Source: Hypomyces perniciosus
Taxonomy: Eukaryota > Ascomycota > Sordariomycetes > Hypocreales > Hypocreaceae
DNA: 64,000 nt
Direction of reading: 5' to 3'
Assembly (NCBI GenBank): GCA_008477525.1
Contig: SPDT01000010.1
Coordinates: 1,612,001-1,676,000, forward strand
Positions 1-12,700 of this stretch are shown one piece after another. The notes beneath the pieces were generated by a model that worked only from the letters and a program-made list of their open reading frames with translations, had not been told where the DNA came from and did not search any database. The position numbers and the translations under genes were made by a program. Each line of letters starts with the position of its first letter. Within the stretch, counting starts at the first letter, position 1.

Positions 1-730
1 CCTTGTTAGCGCGGATCTGCTCAATGATGTCCTTGTATCGTGTAGCAAGCTCCAGGACGGCGTTGCGCGATGTTCGGAAAGTGTCAAATTTCTGGCGGTT
101 GAAGATGTCATGGTCTTTCCAGTGCTTGCTGAGCTGGAAAAAGGTGCTGATTCGCCTTTGTCATATGTCAGTATTTGAAGCATGAAGAATTTGTGTCAGA
201 TTCCAATGCCTACCTATACATGTAGCACTCGGAGAACAGCCATGGGACGTTGAACCATGTTGGGTTGCCCAGCTGCTCCAGCTCCTTGTTGTAAGCGGCA
301 ACCTCATCAGGGAATCCATCATCAGGGATGGGTCTATGGAATATTAGCTCGAAACTCCGCCGCGAAGGTGAAAAATGAGTCGTACGTCAATTGGCGGTCG
401 TGCAGCACTTCGTACTTGAGATTGCCAAGCTGCTCAACAATCTTCTTGCCCTCGGCCTGCCTCTCGGGGTCTTCATACTTGGAGATGGCCTTGTAGACAT
501 CATCGATGGCTCCGGTCTGGAGAAAATCGAGTCAGCAGAGATGATTCGATCGATTGAATTCGCCGGAAGAGAGTTGAGGCTCACGAGAATGACGGGCCAT
601 CGCTTGCGAACAGAGTCGCTGGCAAAGGACGTGGGATCGCTAGTGACCGATTTTGCTAGCCGCGCGTGTTAGCCAATGCCTCGTAGAAGACACAATCTCG
701 TCACGTACGCGTCTTTGTATCAAACTCCAT
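1..730 (-). CDS. DUF89 / ARMT1-type damage-control phosphatase, partial (N-terminal part)
   Basis: The minus strand carries the first five exons of a DUF89-family protein; the rest lies beyond the left edge. Exons read 730-709, 655-585, 516-386, 333-214 and 155 to the edge, with clean GT-AG junctions and consistent phase. The start is the ATG at 730 (MEFDTKTPKS). Family-typical stretches are SVRKRWPVILTGAIDDVYK, NPTWFNVPWLFSECYMYRR and STFFQLSKHWKDHDIF. Known members of this family (human ARMT1, yeast YMR027W) are metal-dependent phosphatases thought to remove reactive sugar phosphates such as fructose-1-phosphate; the metal-binding residues lie in the missing C-terminal part. The recognition is by remembered family pattern. 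I see no frameshift in the visible part. Confidence 0.8.
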
Positions 731-1964
731 CTTGAACAGTGTTCCTGACGGTATGGCTCAGTATCGTTTGTTGAGTTGTTGAAGCGAAAAGACGGCTCTC
801 AGGGAGTCTTTATGGCGTATGGCGGGGCAATGGCGGGGTTCTACTTTTTGGAGTATCGATCGATACGGCCACAAGGGGCAATCCGGAACTAACAATGGCG
901 GTTCTGCAGCCTCGACGTCATAATGGATACACGCAGGGGCATTTTTTTCAAGTAACTAACTGACTGAAGTCGTGATCTGCTCTATGGCATTGAGGAATTT
1001 TTCTCAAGCGGGCCGAGGGATATTTCGAAAAGGGACTGATTTGTCTGAAGGATTAGATATGACGTCTGGTCTGCGGTTTGGTGTTTCGTTTTGGCGGTTC
1101 CTGCGGATGTCCAAGACGGCAGCAGGCCCAGAACGGTCTAGTGTGAAGTTGACATTTGATGGGCAGGTCGAGATGTATTGCCAGAAATAGTTTAGTGTTG
1201 ATGCTAACTGTGCCTGACGGATCGACATGCTTCTGTATGTACTTGTACTCGTAGGGAGTACGAAGTATGTATGCACATAGTTGGATGATCATCCACGAAT
1301 GCATATGTACGAAAAAATATTCTGAATAAATTTTAGAATTGGAAATAATACATCAGAACTACGGTGTATTAGATTAGAGAGAGTCTAGAGAAAGGTCGGG
1401 CCTTATCGTTTTGTCCGGCATGCCTATCTTGATCAGCCGAGTATTGGGGCCGCCAATGATATCATACAGGGACCTGTTCCTGGATTGTACGGAGTATTGT
1501 ATTTTATGTAAATGAAACCAGCACGTCAAACTCCATACATTCATTCCATTGTCAAGAGAAAGGAAAAGAAAAAGAAAAGTCTCAATTTTTGTCCAAATTC
1601 GGTTACAAATCCCATCAATCATCAGATGCAACGTTGGCAAGCCTTGCATTCTTCCTGGTGGATGAGGATGAACCATCAATTGGAATGACAGCGCCTGGAA
1701 TCTGCCTACCTAATGACAAGCCATCATCATGACTGCCCCCACCAGCCACCTCACACAAGCCGCCACGAAGACGGGCGCAGCACAGCATCACCACCACCAT
1801 GTCCATGTCCATGTGAACAGCACGACCAGCTGGCCGCCTCCTAGGCCTCCAATGCCGCTGACGCTGACGCTGACGCTGGGCCATCAACTCCCATAAAACC
1901 CAAGTCCGCTTCTCATCTTCGAATAATACCGCGGTGCTTCACTCGCTCGAGCGCCTCCCAAGCC
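731..1964. other. Intergenic region, divergent promoters
   Basis: No gene is supported here. The stretch separates two divergently transcribed genes and must contain both promoters. I see an AGGGG-type stress-element-like core near 873 and a short GCTGAC tandem near 1856-1876, both weak. Open frames here are short, lack splice logic and overlap each other on both strands. Confidence 0.6.
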
Positions 1965-3263
1965 ATGCCCTTTATCGCCAACACGCCCGAATCCCTCCTC
2001 GCCCGCAGCGACTCCAAGAAACCCGGTTCCACATGTCGCGGCGTCACATCCAACGGCCTGTCATGTCGTCGTCCTCTCGCCTCGCCTCCCCGCACGCCGG
2101 CAGACAAGAGGGCGGCAGCGCGGCTAGTACCCGATGACGATGAGAGTCTCTACTGCTGGCAGCACAAAGAACAGGCCGGACGCTCTTCGCGCTCAAGCCC
2201 CGGCCCGAGGGGGGCTTTTGCACAGTTGACTAGTCTCGAGGGACGGTCGAGTCTGGATACACTGGCGGATAGATTGGGACTGGTAGATTTGAACAAGGAC
2301 GACGAGACACCATCCGGGAGGCCGCACAAGAAACGGCCCAGCGGGCAGAAGAAGCCAAAGGAGAAGAGCGCCAAATCCCTGCGGTTCTGCTTCTGCTTCA
2401 CCATCCCCCTCGAGGACGCCAACGACACACCACCGGCGCGACCTCGTCCTCGGCCACAGTCCCGTCCGGCGCAACCCCCAATGTCCTCCTCCTCCGTTCC
2501 CGCCTCCGTCCCGAGCGTCTCTCCACCGTTCAAACGCCCTCCGCCCGGCGACGCCTCTCCCGGCAAAGCCTCCTACCGCTCCGCCAAATCCGCTGCCTCC
2601 AGCACCGCAACCGCCGCACGCCTCAAAGCCTTGATCCCAGACTCCCTCGACATCCCCACCACCTCCGCCCTCATGGCCGAACTCGCCCGCCCAGCCACCG
2701 AGTCCGACGAACCAGGGTACATATACATGTTCTGGCTGACCCCCGTCTCCGCCTCCAGCTCCTCCCCCGCCCCCGTGGATGCCGCGCGGTCCCTGCTCGC
2801 TCCTCCGGCCCCGTCAAAGCAATCCTCCCGTAGGGCGAGCGACGTAGTCTCCACCTTCGCGGGACGCGCCTCCAGCGGGAGTAACAAGAAGATGCTCCTC
2901 AAAATCGGCCGCGCAGCCAACGTCCAGCGGCGCATGAACCAATGGAGTCGTCAATGTGGCTACTCCATCGAAATGCTCCGCTACTATCCATACCTTTCCT
3001 CCACCCCCTCCTCCACCCCCTCCTCCTCTCCCTCATCAGAACCAGACTCATCCACAACGCCACACATGACGCCGCACTGCAAGAAGGTGGAACGTCTGGT
3101 ACACATCGAACTCACGGGCATGGGACTACGAGCCAAACTTGATACGTGCGACGCGTGTGGGAGGGAGCATAGAGAGTGGTTTGAGGTGGAGGCATCGAGG
3201 GAGGGGATTAAGAGGGTGGACGAAGTGATTAGACGGTGGGCGGATTGGGATGATGGACGGTGA
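1965..3263 (+). CDS. T5orf172 (DUF1766, GIY-YIG-like) domain protein
   Basis: This single-exon gene encodes 432 residues. The N-terminus has a cysteine/histidine module (CRGVTSNGLSC near residue 24, YCWQH near 63) that often precedes this domain in fungi and may bind zinc. A long Ser/Pro/Arg-rich linker follows (about 110-240). The C-terminal half contains the T5orf172 signature: GYIYMFWLT at 251, LLKIGRAANVQRRMNQWSRQ at about 311, then KKVERLVHIEL and CDACGREHREWFEV. The domain belongs to the GIY-YIG nuclease superfamily; in fungi its substrate is unknown and many members are annotated only as DNA-binding or meiotically up-regulated proteins. The Ser/Pro insert that splits the domain (about 260-310) is long. 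The start at 1965 fits the leading residues; no upstream in-frame alternative looks better. Function is inferred from domain only. Confidence 0.85.
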   Translation: MPFIANTPESLLARSDSKKPGSTCRGVTSNGLSCRRPLASPPRTPADKRAAARLVPDDDESLYCWQHKEQAGRSSRSSPGPRGAFAQLTSLEGRSSLDTLADRLGLVDLNKDDETPSGRPHKKRPSGQKKPKEKSAKSLRFCFCFTIPLEDANDTPPARPRPRPQSRPAQPPMSSSSVPASVPSVSPPFKRPPPGDASPGKASYRSAKSAASSTATAARLKALIPDSLDIPTTSALMAELARPATESDEPGYIYMFWLTPVSASSSSPAPVDAARSLLAPPAPSKQSSRRASDVVSTFAGRASSGSNKKMLLKIGRAANVQRRMNQWSRQCGYSIEMLRYYPYLSSTPSSTPSSSPSSEPDSSTTPHMTPHCKKVERLVHIELTGMGLRAKLDTCDACGREHREWFEVEASREGIKRVDEVIRRWADWDDGR

Positions 3264-3472
3264 TATTTTGGTATGAAGTTTACAATGAACTGGTACGATA
3301 TCATGAAGATATTGCATTTGAAGCACGGTGTTTGGGCTTGGCATTTTACATAGATAGGGGCATGTTTTTATACAAACGGCATTGCATAGTTTAGAATCAA
3401 GACATCTTCACTATCTACAAGCAGCCGTACAAGCATTCGTCAATCGAATTGAATCCCCTCACTGCAACGCCC

Positions 3473-5237
3473 TTATTTGGCCTCCTCAGCAGCAGGAGGG
3501 CTCAAAGCTGTCTCCTCATAATGAACTGGCGGTTTCTCGATATCATGCCCGATCTTCGCCTCAATATCACCCTGCTCCGCCCTATTCACTAACTGAGTGC
3601 TAACGCGCGTCTTCCACGCAGGGGGGCCCATGTACTTGATACCATTAGGATCCTCAAACATGGCCTCGGTTTCTTCAAGCGTCTTTCCAGCCGTCTCAGG
3701 GAAGACGAAGAAGACGTGGAAGAAGGCAACGGTGTTGAAGACGGCGAAGATGATGTATGACTTCCATTTGATGTTGGCAAACGCCGATGGCGTAAACAGA
3801 CCGAGAGCGGTGTTGAAGGCCCAGTTCGCAGAGGTAGAGAAAGCGACGCCCTTGCCTCGCAGACGAAGGGGGAACAGCTCTGGTGGGTATGTCCAGGAAA
3901 CGGGACCCCATGTAGGAGCAAAAGAGGCGACAAACAAGTATGTGCAGGCGATGAGGCCCTTGGCAGGCGCACCGACCAAGCGCATGGACTGAGCAGCAAC
4001 GTGATCAATGCCGCCAGGGACGATCTCACCGTAGGTAGCGAGAATACCAGCGTTGGCGTACATCCACGCGGCCATCAAGACGGAGCCGACAAGGAGCGTA
4101 GGACGGCGGCCCCAGCGGTCGACCCAGAGAAGGGCCGGGATGGTCATGACGACGTTGATAATGTAAGAAATGGATGAGGCTAGCAGGTTGGCATTTCCAG
4201 AGTAGCCAGCCATGCTAAACACGTTGGCAATATAGTACACTGGAGAAGTCAGATCGACAGCTCTAGAGGTCACAAACGACAAATCGGAAGCCAGAACTTA
4301 CTCATAACATTCATGCCCGTCAGCTGAGACCAAATCTGAGTAAAGGTGGCAATCATGGTACGGTTCAGCATGTTGGGCTTGAACAGATCAAGGTATGTGA
4401 CATCAGCATGGCGGCGCTCAAACTCGCACATGTCCTTGATGTCCTGCAGCTCATAGGCCACAAACGGGTGGTTCGCATCGCCATTGCCATGGACAAGAGC
4501 CAGCACAGCGCGGCAGTCCTCCCAGCGGTCCTTGCGGGCGAGCCAACGCGGCGACTCGGGCAGAAGCATCATCATGAAGAAGAGGAAGATGGCGGGAATC
4601 ATCTGCAGGCCCCAAGGGATGCGCCATGAGGCCGTGTTGTACTCGACGGGATTCTGCTTGCCGATGAAGGAGCAGCCGAAGGAGATGTAGTACATGATCA
4701 GAATTCCCCAGGTGATGGCCCATTGTTGGAATCCAATGAAGCGGCCACGCTTTGAGGGAGGTGAGATCTCGGCGATATAGACGGGGACCTGGGCAGACTC
4801 GATGCCGACAGAGATACCGTTGATGATGCGACCAACGATGAGCATGCCAATGTTCTGGGCAGCACAGCAAATGATGGAGCCGACTATCCTAGAGAAATCG
4901 GTCAGCACATGTCAACCAAGTCTCTATGTCGAACTTACCAGATAATGCAGCCCACCATGATGGAGTACTTTCGTCCCAGGCGATCAGACAACGAGCCTGA
5001 AATCAGAGCTCCGAGCCAGGAGCCGGCGGCCATGGATGCCGTGATACCTCCCTGGACCAAGGACCGCGGTCCTCCACATGTGCCTTTCACGGTAGTTGGG
5101 GGATTCTCATCTTGGTTGAAGTAGCATAGATACGACTGCTCAGCCAGCTGCGCTGACACCGACGAGATGTCAAAGCCAAAGAGCGCGCCGCCAACGACAG
5201 ACACGCCGGCGATCACGTAGATGTTGCCAATCGGCAT
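3473..5237 (-). CDS. MFS hexose (high-affinity glucose-type) transporter
   Basis: Three exons (5237-4939, 4888-4302, 4239-3473) give a 550-residue, 12-helix sugar porter. Signature motifs are all present in order: GGALFGFDISSVSA in helix 1, SLSDRLGRKYS near residue 85, RIINGISVGIESAQVPVYI, PESPRWLARK near 210, QLTGMNVMMYY formed exactly across the second splice junction, DRWGRRP, and PETAGKTLEE before the C-terminal tail. These match the fungal high-affinity glucose transporter branch, which imports hexoses by proton symport at the plasma membrane; galactose, xylose or other monosaccharides cannot be excluded. The start at 5237 gives the usual short cytoplasmic N-terminus before NIYVIAG. The gene is convergent with its left neighbour. 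One CreA-like hexamer (CTGGGG, 5570-5575) lies upstream, too little to claim carbon repression. Confidence 0.92.
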
Positions 5238-8200
5238 TTCGAACGCTTCTCTCTGTTAGTTATCAGCAGTCCTCGGGGGGAGAGTTGATGTCAATGTAGG
5301 ATCTCGGCCATCACGTTGGGATCCAGGGTCAGACGGAAGGATAGAGTGCCTTTATATGTCGATAAAGACAAGAACAAGAATAAGGTGTAGCTCCAACGCT
5401 GCTTCCACATGAGCCAGTTTCTTCCATACAGATGCAGCGTAAAACGCACTCCTCGCCAATGCGGTCGCGCCGTCACAAGGCTAGCAGCAGGGAAGCTTTC
5501 TGAATGCTTATCTCCAACCTGTTTCACGCATACTGATCGTCTCCCGTACGGATGAATATTCGGCGTGGCCTGGGGGGAGACAGACATGCATGCAGTGCCG
5601 CAAGCCAAAGGCTTTCCACTACAGTAATTGTAATTAGCAAACGGATACTCCATACAGAAACAAGTAAAATGAAGGGTACTTTGTAACACCGTTTTCTCGT
5701 CATTTGTCGTGTTTCTCATCGTTACATGGCGGACAACACCTCCTCAGCCGCCCTGCATTGACCCGGGTCTAGCCACGACCTTGGGGTAACACAGCAGAAC
5801 CTACTGAGGGCAGCTGCCGGCCTGTACTTGTTCACCAGCGCTATTGCGATCACTGGTTGGCCAGCACTGGACGTGAGGCTTGAGGATCGCCGGTCAGTGG
5901 CCGTTGCTTTTGCACCAGAAACTCATGATCGGGATTGCATGGCGCCGAGAGTTTGGCCGTGGAGAGATGAGGTTTTGGTTCGGTGTTCATGATACTACCT
6001 ACTTTGCATGTAGATCACCACGAGACTCCATCCATGCCCGAAGAGGCATGCCTCGTTGAAGGCTCAAAGGTGAGATATACATGAGTAGCTATCGGTACGT
6101 GGGCCGGAGACTGCCAGCTATAGCTAGACTCAGCGGGCTTTACCTTTCGACAACAAATCTCCGCGGCAATAAACGCCATGGCACAGAGTAGTATGTATGA
6201 TGCTTCACTTTTCCCCATTCTAGATTAAAGGCTCTTTTGGTGAAATTTGAACCGGTGGTTTCCAAGTCTAGGTACAATCTGCATCGGCTTTGACCTCGCA
6301 AGGCTTTGGGAGCCCCTGTTTGAGACTCCACTTCCCTGGGTGATGGGCGCCGCCTCATGACATGAAGAAAACTCCGACGGTTTTGTCACAGCAATAAATT
6401 GCTAAGCTATGACATTTCATAGTGAAGAGGAAAGGAAGGAAGAAATAACCGCCCTGAATCAGGTCACAAGAACACTAACAGAGCACAGTGTATTCGTACG
6501 TTACAGCACGTTGGAAACGCACTGTATCATAATCAACACTCATCCAATGATTCTGCCCCAGCCATGAAAAAAGTTCCCTCCTCCACCCTATACAATCTCA
6601 CCATCCCTGTATACACTTGCCGATCGCCTTACCTATTCTCTGCTGGCGGAGTCTAGTGATGGATGCCAACTGTTTGGCCAAAAGTCCAATCCAGCCTTCT
6701 CCACAGCGGTATTAATTCCGATGTAATCTCAGAGTGGCACATGGTATCTATGGTATATGTACAGTGCTAGGGGGGGGACACGAGGAATCCTCGTCGTCTT
6801 CATTATCACCGGGCAGAATCACGAATGATTTCCTACAGGGCTTTTACGCGGGTTGAAGCTCTAGGGAGTAGATAGTATCATCCTTCAAGGCCAGGAACAC
6901 GAGACTCCAGGACGGCATGTGCAGAAAGTCCAGACAGGCAGTCGGCGACAAGCATGTGGCTATTGGAAATCCTGGGAAGCCAGCCAATGCCGATACACTC
7001 GGACCATTTCTTTGATGAATCAGCGCCTGATGCGATGCTGACCAACTTAGTGACAAAAAGGGATTATTGGAATTCTCAAGGGCATTAATGTATCCGATTG
7101 ATCCGGAAATACGGAGTCCGGAGTATATACTCCGACTAGTACTCGTACTAGTACTACTACCATTGAGCCAGGTATTGCGTTGGGGATGCCCTTCGGCTTG
7201 CATCCGAATCTACCAGTAAAATACGGAGTACCGCTTGGTCAAATCAACAAAGGACTGTGGGCATTTGGGAGTGGCCATCTCACGACCTTTTGCAGATCAC
7301 GCACACGCATATGCTCAGCTCTTGTACTCGTATGTGACACTTGGAGGCTGCATCCGATCCTCTCACACCTTTGGGCAGGAAATAAGCATGGTGATTATTA
7401 CGGAGTACAGTACTTCGTACCAGTAACTATTATGTCCGATCCGTACGGAGGAACCTTGAGAGTCCGCATCGGAGGGTCCAAGCCACTTTCTTGCTTGCAG
7501 CCGAAACTACGGAGTAGGTACTCCGTACTCCATACGAGTACTAGTACTACCTTGGTAACCCATGTCATCCATGAACTGTCTCAAGGAGAGAACCAACGCC
7601 CTCAACAATACACTACTCGTACTACATTCCAAAGAACATTCTCCGCGCCAGTAGCTAACCGTAATCATACGTTTTGTGATACGGCAATCAAGTAGAAGGT
7701 AGCTAAGGTACTTCAGACCGTTGGGTAGGCGTTCTCCTCCTTTCTTGAATATACTCTATTTTTCGAATACCAATCACCCGATCAGTCGGAAGACAGCCCA
7801 ATGTCATCTCACGATGCTCAAATCACACAATAAAACAGCATCAAAATATACTGAGATGATAAACCAAACTGGGTCAAATTCATTGTCGGTAATTACTCCA
7901 ACTCTACGAAGTACTATGTATGTTAGAGTAAAACGGGCCTCCCTTACCAATATACTATCAGGTAATAGTATCCCACTCGTTTTAGCACATAATTGAGAAC
8001 TAAAGATAAGGAGATGGTCTTGGATCCTGACAATAGCTTATCGTCAGCATTGTCTTACCTCCAAGAGACTTGAATGCAGCAGACTGCCAAGCGTTCGTAG
8101 AGTTTTACCACCTATCAGTCGCATGTCACAAAATCGTATCCTCGTATATTTTGAAGCCGCATGGCCGCGCGTTCTTTGACAGGTAGTACTTGATATATCC

Positions 8201-9713
8201 TTCACTGTCACCAGCTCGGCCTTTGTGGAAAGGAAGGCTTCAAGCAGCGGGTTCACGACCAACTCTTACTCTGTTTGAATATATCTCGGGTATCACTTAG
8301 CAAACATAAGCCACTTGGCTTGTGCTGGCTGGTATAACGGGGTTGCCATTAGGATACTATCGCATTACGTGTTTTGCACTCCTTCAAGGAAAAGAAAACG
8401 AACTCTCCTCATCGATGGATGTTGTCAGGCATCTGTAGCGCCAAAAGCTATTCTTGATTTCAGGGCTACGGAGTACAAGCAGTCTAACTTGGTATTTTGG
8501 CTAAAATCTGACACGACAGGGCATTCATTCCGGATACTGGATACTACCGGCCATTTTCAAGGGCAATTTACACGAGTACTCGGCGGGCTAGCTACATAAG
8601 CCGGGCTGACTAATTGTTAAACCGTTGACGCCTGAATGAATACACAAAAGTGCGGGCCTAAAATTGTGAAAAAGAGAGTATTATGAGATATTAGTCCAGC
8701 TTGTTAATATGAAATATATTTTGTGGATTTGCGGACTGATAAGGTTATTACCCACAGAACGGCGGGCGCGGCGACTCTGAAATTTGGTGGTTTCCTGTTT
8801 GACACCTATCTCCTGGCTATATCACTCATGTAATGCCACTAGTTCCAGTACTGCTTACTACGTAATATAAATATATATTTATGCGGTAGTGGTAGTAATA
8901 TGGGACGGAGAAAGCGCGAATCCGGCGGTCGAGGTAGCTTACATGCATCGAATACCGATCACTATAGGCTAGCTTCACTTCAACAACACCGAAGAGCCGT
9001 GTTCTCGCATCCTAATACGAGTACTAGTACTACTGTATGTGATGACAGGTGGTTGAATGTTACATAGGTCCTTGGGAGGTACCTATCGGTGCCTCCGGGT
9101 ATTATGACGCGGTGGAGAAACCGGAGAGAACGGTGTGGAATACATCCATGTTTAGCTGACAAACATCCATACAAAGCAGGCCTTGTGGTGCAGTTTATGG
9201 AGTGAGTAGCTAGATGCCGATTTTGGCAAAGAAAAACACCTTTTAATCCATTATTAAACGGCTTTCAGTAAAAGAAAGGTACCCTGAAGTCTATTCCACA
9301 AAGACAATTTCTCCGCATCTAACATACCGTTTTTATAATTCAATTTAATATATAGTTTAGTTTGGGCTAAACATGGATACTTGACAGCAGAGCTCATATG
9401 TTAACTAGGATCTCCACTATGGTTCTGCAAACTCATTACTGGTGATAACACAGTAAGCAGAGGTATACGAGTACAAGGCAGAAAGTAATAGCTTACTAGG
9501 ATACGCATCCAACTTCATGGGACTTGCCGGGCTCCGGCAAAAGTGCCACAAACAGACAAAAGTGCGCAGGGTTATGCTCCATCTGACACGGCGAGAAGCG
9601 TTATGTTCATATATCGCAATGTATATAATGGCAGCTACAGAACCTTGGTGCAGTAAGCATCACAAAGCACTGGACAAGGTCCGTTTACAGTATCCCCCCT
9701 CTATTGGCTCATC
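5238..9713. other. Gene-poor AT-rich region with dispersed palindromic motif
   Basis: About 4.5 kb without a gene I can support. It contains many copies of a short palindrome-like motif (TACGGAGTA / GTACTCCGTAC, and the related ACGAGTACTAGTAC), for example near 7112-7150, 7220, 7399, 7509-7550, 8466 and 9015. Short frames at 5291-5719 and 6844-7203 on the minus strand have no recognisable domain; the latter ends in a vaguely coding-like tail and could be a decayed gene end. The first few hundred bases serve as promoter of the hexose transporter. Confidence 0.6.
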
Positions 9714-9760
9714 ATGCCGTCCTACAAGCAGTCGTTGAGCCTCATACTCCTGGCAGGGGA

Positions 9761-9768
9761 GCTGGTGT
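9761..9768 (+). repeat. Target-site duplication, left copy (GCTGGTGT)
   Basis: These eight bases directly precede the transposon and recur exactly at 13187-13194. Eight bases is the standard duplication length for hAT transposons. Together with the terminal repeats this fixes the element boundaries to the base. Confidence 0.95.
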
Positions 9769-12700
9769 CAGGGTGGCGATCCATTCCACGTCCATTTCCA
9801 CGGGCGTCCATTTATGGAAATGAATGGCCCGTGCATCCATTTCCATCCATTCCATCGCGCCTGCCATTACATAATCCATCCATCCACGGAAGGGTCCCGT
9901 GGATGGAAATGGAAGCAGGGGGGCGCTTAATCATCACCCTAAAATAGTATACTTACCATTGCCCAAGTCAGTGACATCATTACCAGAGACTCCGTGCTTG
10001 TTCTACCTGACCCTCCGCCAACATACCCTATATATCATTGGAAGAGTAGGTAAACGAAACTAAATCTATATGCATTTAATATATAGCTATATAGAGAGAA
10101 ATGAATCTTATTATATATATTTTAGTATATTGCTAGAAAGGCCAACTCTATTCCAATTATAATAAATATCTTTTTTAAAAACTGTATTTATGTACTCCGT
10201 AATAACTGTCAGGTTTTCGCATCAAGTTAAGCTATAAAAATACCTGCATCACTTAGCCTAGTATAAAACTAGAGGGACGCTAAACTTAAGTCACCACTAA
10301 CAAATCACTATACATTTTGCTCTTACATATGTTAGTAGTGATTATGGAAGATTTTTTTTTTTTGGTAGCCAGGAGCGTGGAGATTTCGCGTTCTTAGTTA
10401 CCGCGTTCAGGCGCGTTGAACTTCTATTAGGAGAAAGGGTTTTATGTACTTCGTATATGAATTTTTTATTAATGGAATCGCCATAAGCATAATTTATTAA
10501 CCCTATGCATCCTCAGATACAGGCCCAGGAGGACCAGGAGAACCTGTGGGACCTTTTCCCTTGGAAATACTTCCCTGGGTATACTCAATCCCAGCGTTGC
10601 GCATCCATATCGTCATGGATATGGCAATTCGGTTACGATATCGAGAAGAGCGACGATGATACAAAGCGGCGATGGGTTTGCAAGGTCTGCGTAAAGAGTA
10701 GTAAGCAAAAACCTCACTCGACTGCCTCGAATGGCACACAGAACGCAGAGATCCACCTCTGGACCGACCACAGTATCTGGGATCCTTCAGGCAGGCGGAA
10801 GCCGCCAAGTAAAGCAAAAGAGAATACGTCATCAAGGAATATCGCCGAGATGATGAAGCTGAACACATATAACTCGCGAGAACAGCAGATTGCCAACCAG
10901 ATCATCGGCCGTTTTGATCGATTAGCCTTCCAGCGCTTGGTAGTCTGTTGGATCATCAACAGTAATTCCTCCTTCCGACAAAGCGAAGATCCGTACCTCC
11001 GCGCAGTTTTCGAGTACCTCAATCCCCTCGTGAAGACGACCGAGGCACATATCACCCACGATACCGTTCGCAGACGCATCCTTAAGGTGTACGAAGAAAA
11101 CATAGAGGAAATAAAGCGAGTGTTGGCGGCAGCCCCAGGGCTGATTCACATAGCGTTCGATGGCTGGAGGTCGAATAATCGCCATGCTCTATATGGAATC
11201 GTTTGCTATTTTCTTGATACCGTTGGCCAGCCACAAAAACTTGTCCTTGGACTTCCAGAGCTTGTCGATCGTCATTCTGGGGAGAATATTGCTGCTCATG
11301 TTGTCGATATCCTTCGGAGCTATGATATAACCCAGAAGGTCGGATACTTTACACTTGATAACGCCAGCAACAACGATACAGCGATGAAGGAAATCGGAAA
11401 AGCGCTGGGCTTTAAGGGAGAAACCCGGCTATTACGCTGCTTTGGCCATATCCTTAATCTTGCTGTTAAAGCGCTGCTTTTTGGCCATGACTCTGAGGCA
11501 TTTGAGGATGATATCCTTGGAAATGAGGCGCTTAATGCGAAGGCCCATGAGATGTGGAGACGGAAAGGCCCTATTGGGAAACTCCATAACCTTGTCGTTT
11601 GGATTCATCGTTCAGACTTACTAACTAATCTCCTTCGGTCTCTTCAGTTGGTCGCGTTCGAGAAGTCTGAGGATCCGACAATACAAGCAAAAAAGCCTCT
11701 AGATGTCATTACTGATGTGGTAACTCGTTGGCTTTCTACTCTTTACATGATCCGACGCGCTCTTCTCCTGAAGGACTTCCTTGAAGAACTCTGGTATAGG
11801 CAGAAAAACGAGTGGGAAGGGTCAATTTTAAGGGGAAAGAAGTCGAGGAGTGAAATGCCACTTTGTCTCAGGGATGACAACAAACTCGATGAGAAGGATT
11901 GGAATATTATCGCTCTTTTTAACGAGGTCCTCCAACATTTTGAGCATGTTTTAATTACCCTTGAAGGTGACGGTCGACAGCGGATGCGAAAGTATGGCTA
12001 TACTAAAGCATATGGATGCTCTTGGGATCTTATGTTTGGCTACGAGTACCTGCTTAATAAAATGGAGGTATATAAGGCCGCTGCTCATCGATATCCCGAC
12101 CCTGAGCACTTCAAGGTCAATATTAATCTCTGCTGGAAGAAACTTGATGAGTACTACTCGCGGCTTGATGAGACACCGGTCTATTATGCAGCTGTCGCGC
12201 TTCATCCAGCATATCGTTGGGGATACTTTGAGGACATATGGGCAGATCGCCCAGAATGGATCCAGACTGCAAAGTCCCTTGTGGAGGGGCTGTATAGGTC
12301 TCAATACGATCCGCAGGTCGTTTCTCGAGACCGAGAACCGGTTATGAAGAAGCAGCGAACTTATCGAAATCCCTTCAACGAGTACTGCGAGGAGTCTCGT
12401 CAGGCGCCGGCATTATTACAGTCGCCATTCACTCCTGCTTCGTCAGCTGTGGGAGATGAATATAACGATTGGTTTCGAGACGTACATAAATCGGATCAGA
12501 GGATCCTGGATCCCATCAGCTATTGGTGCGACAGACGGGAGGAATATCCTCGCCTATCACGGATGGCCCTTGATGTTCTTTCTACTCTTCCAATGTCTGC
12601 TGACGTTGAGAGACTTTTCTCTACGGCCGGCAGAATGGTTCGAGATGACCGGGCAAATCTGGATGCTAGTACAATTGGAATGACGCAGACGGTGAGATCG

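Noticed and set aside
2150..2566. Minus-strand open frames over the T5orf172 gene
   Set aside because: Antisense shadow of a well-supported gene with GC-rich Ser/Pro coding.
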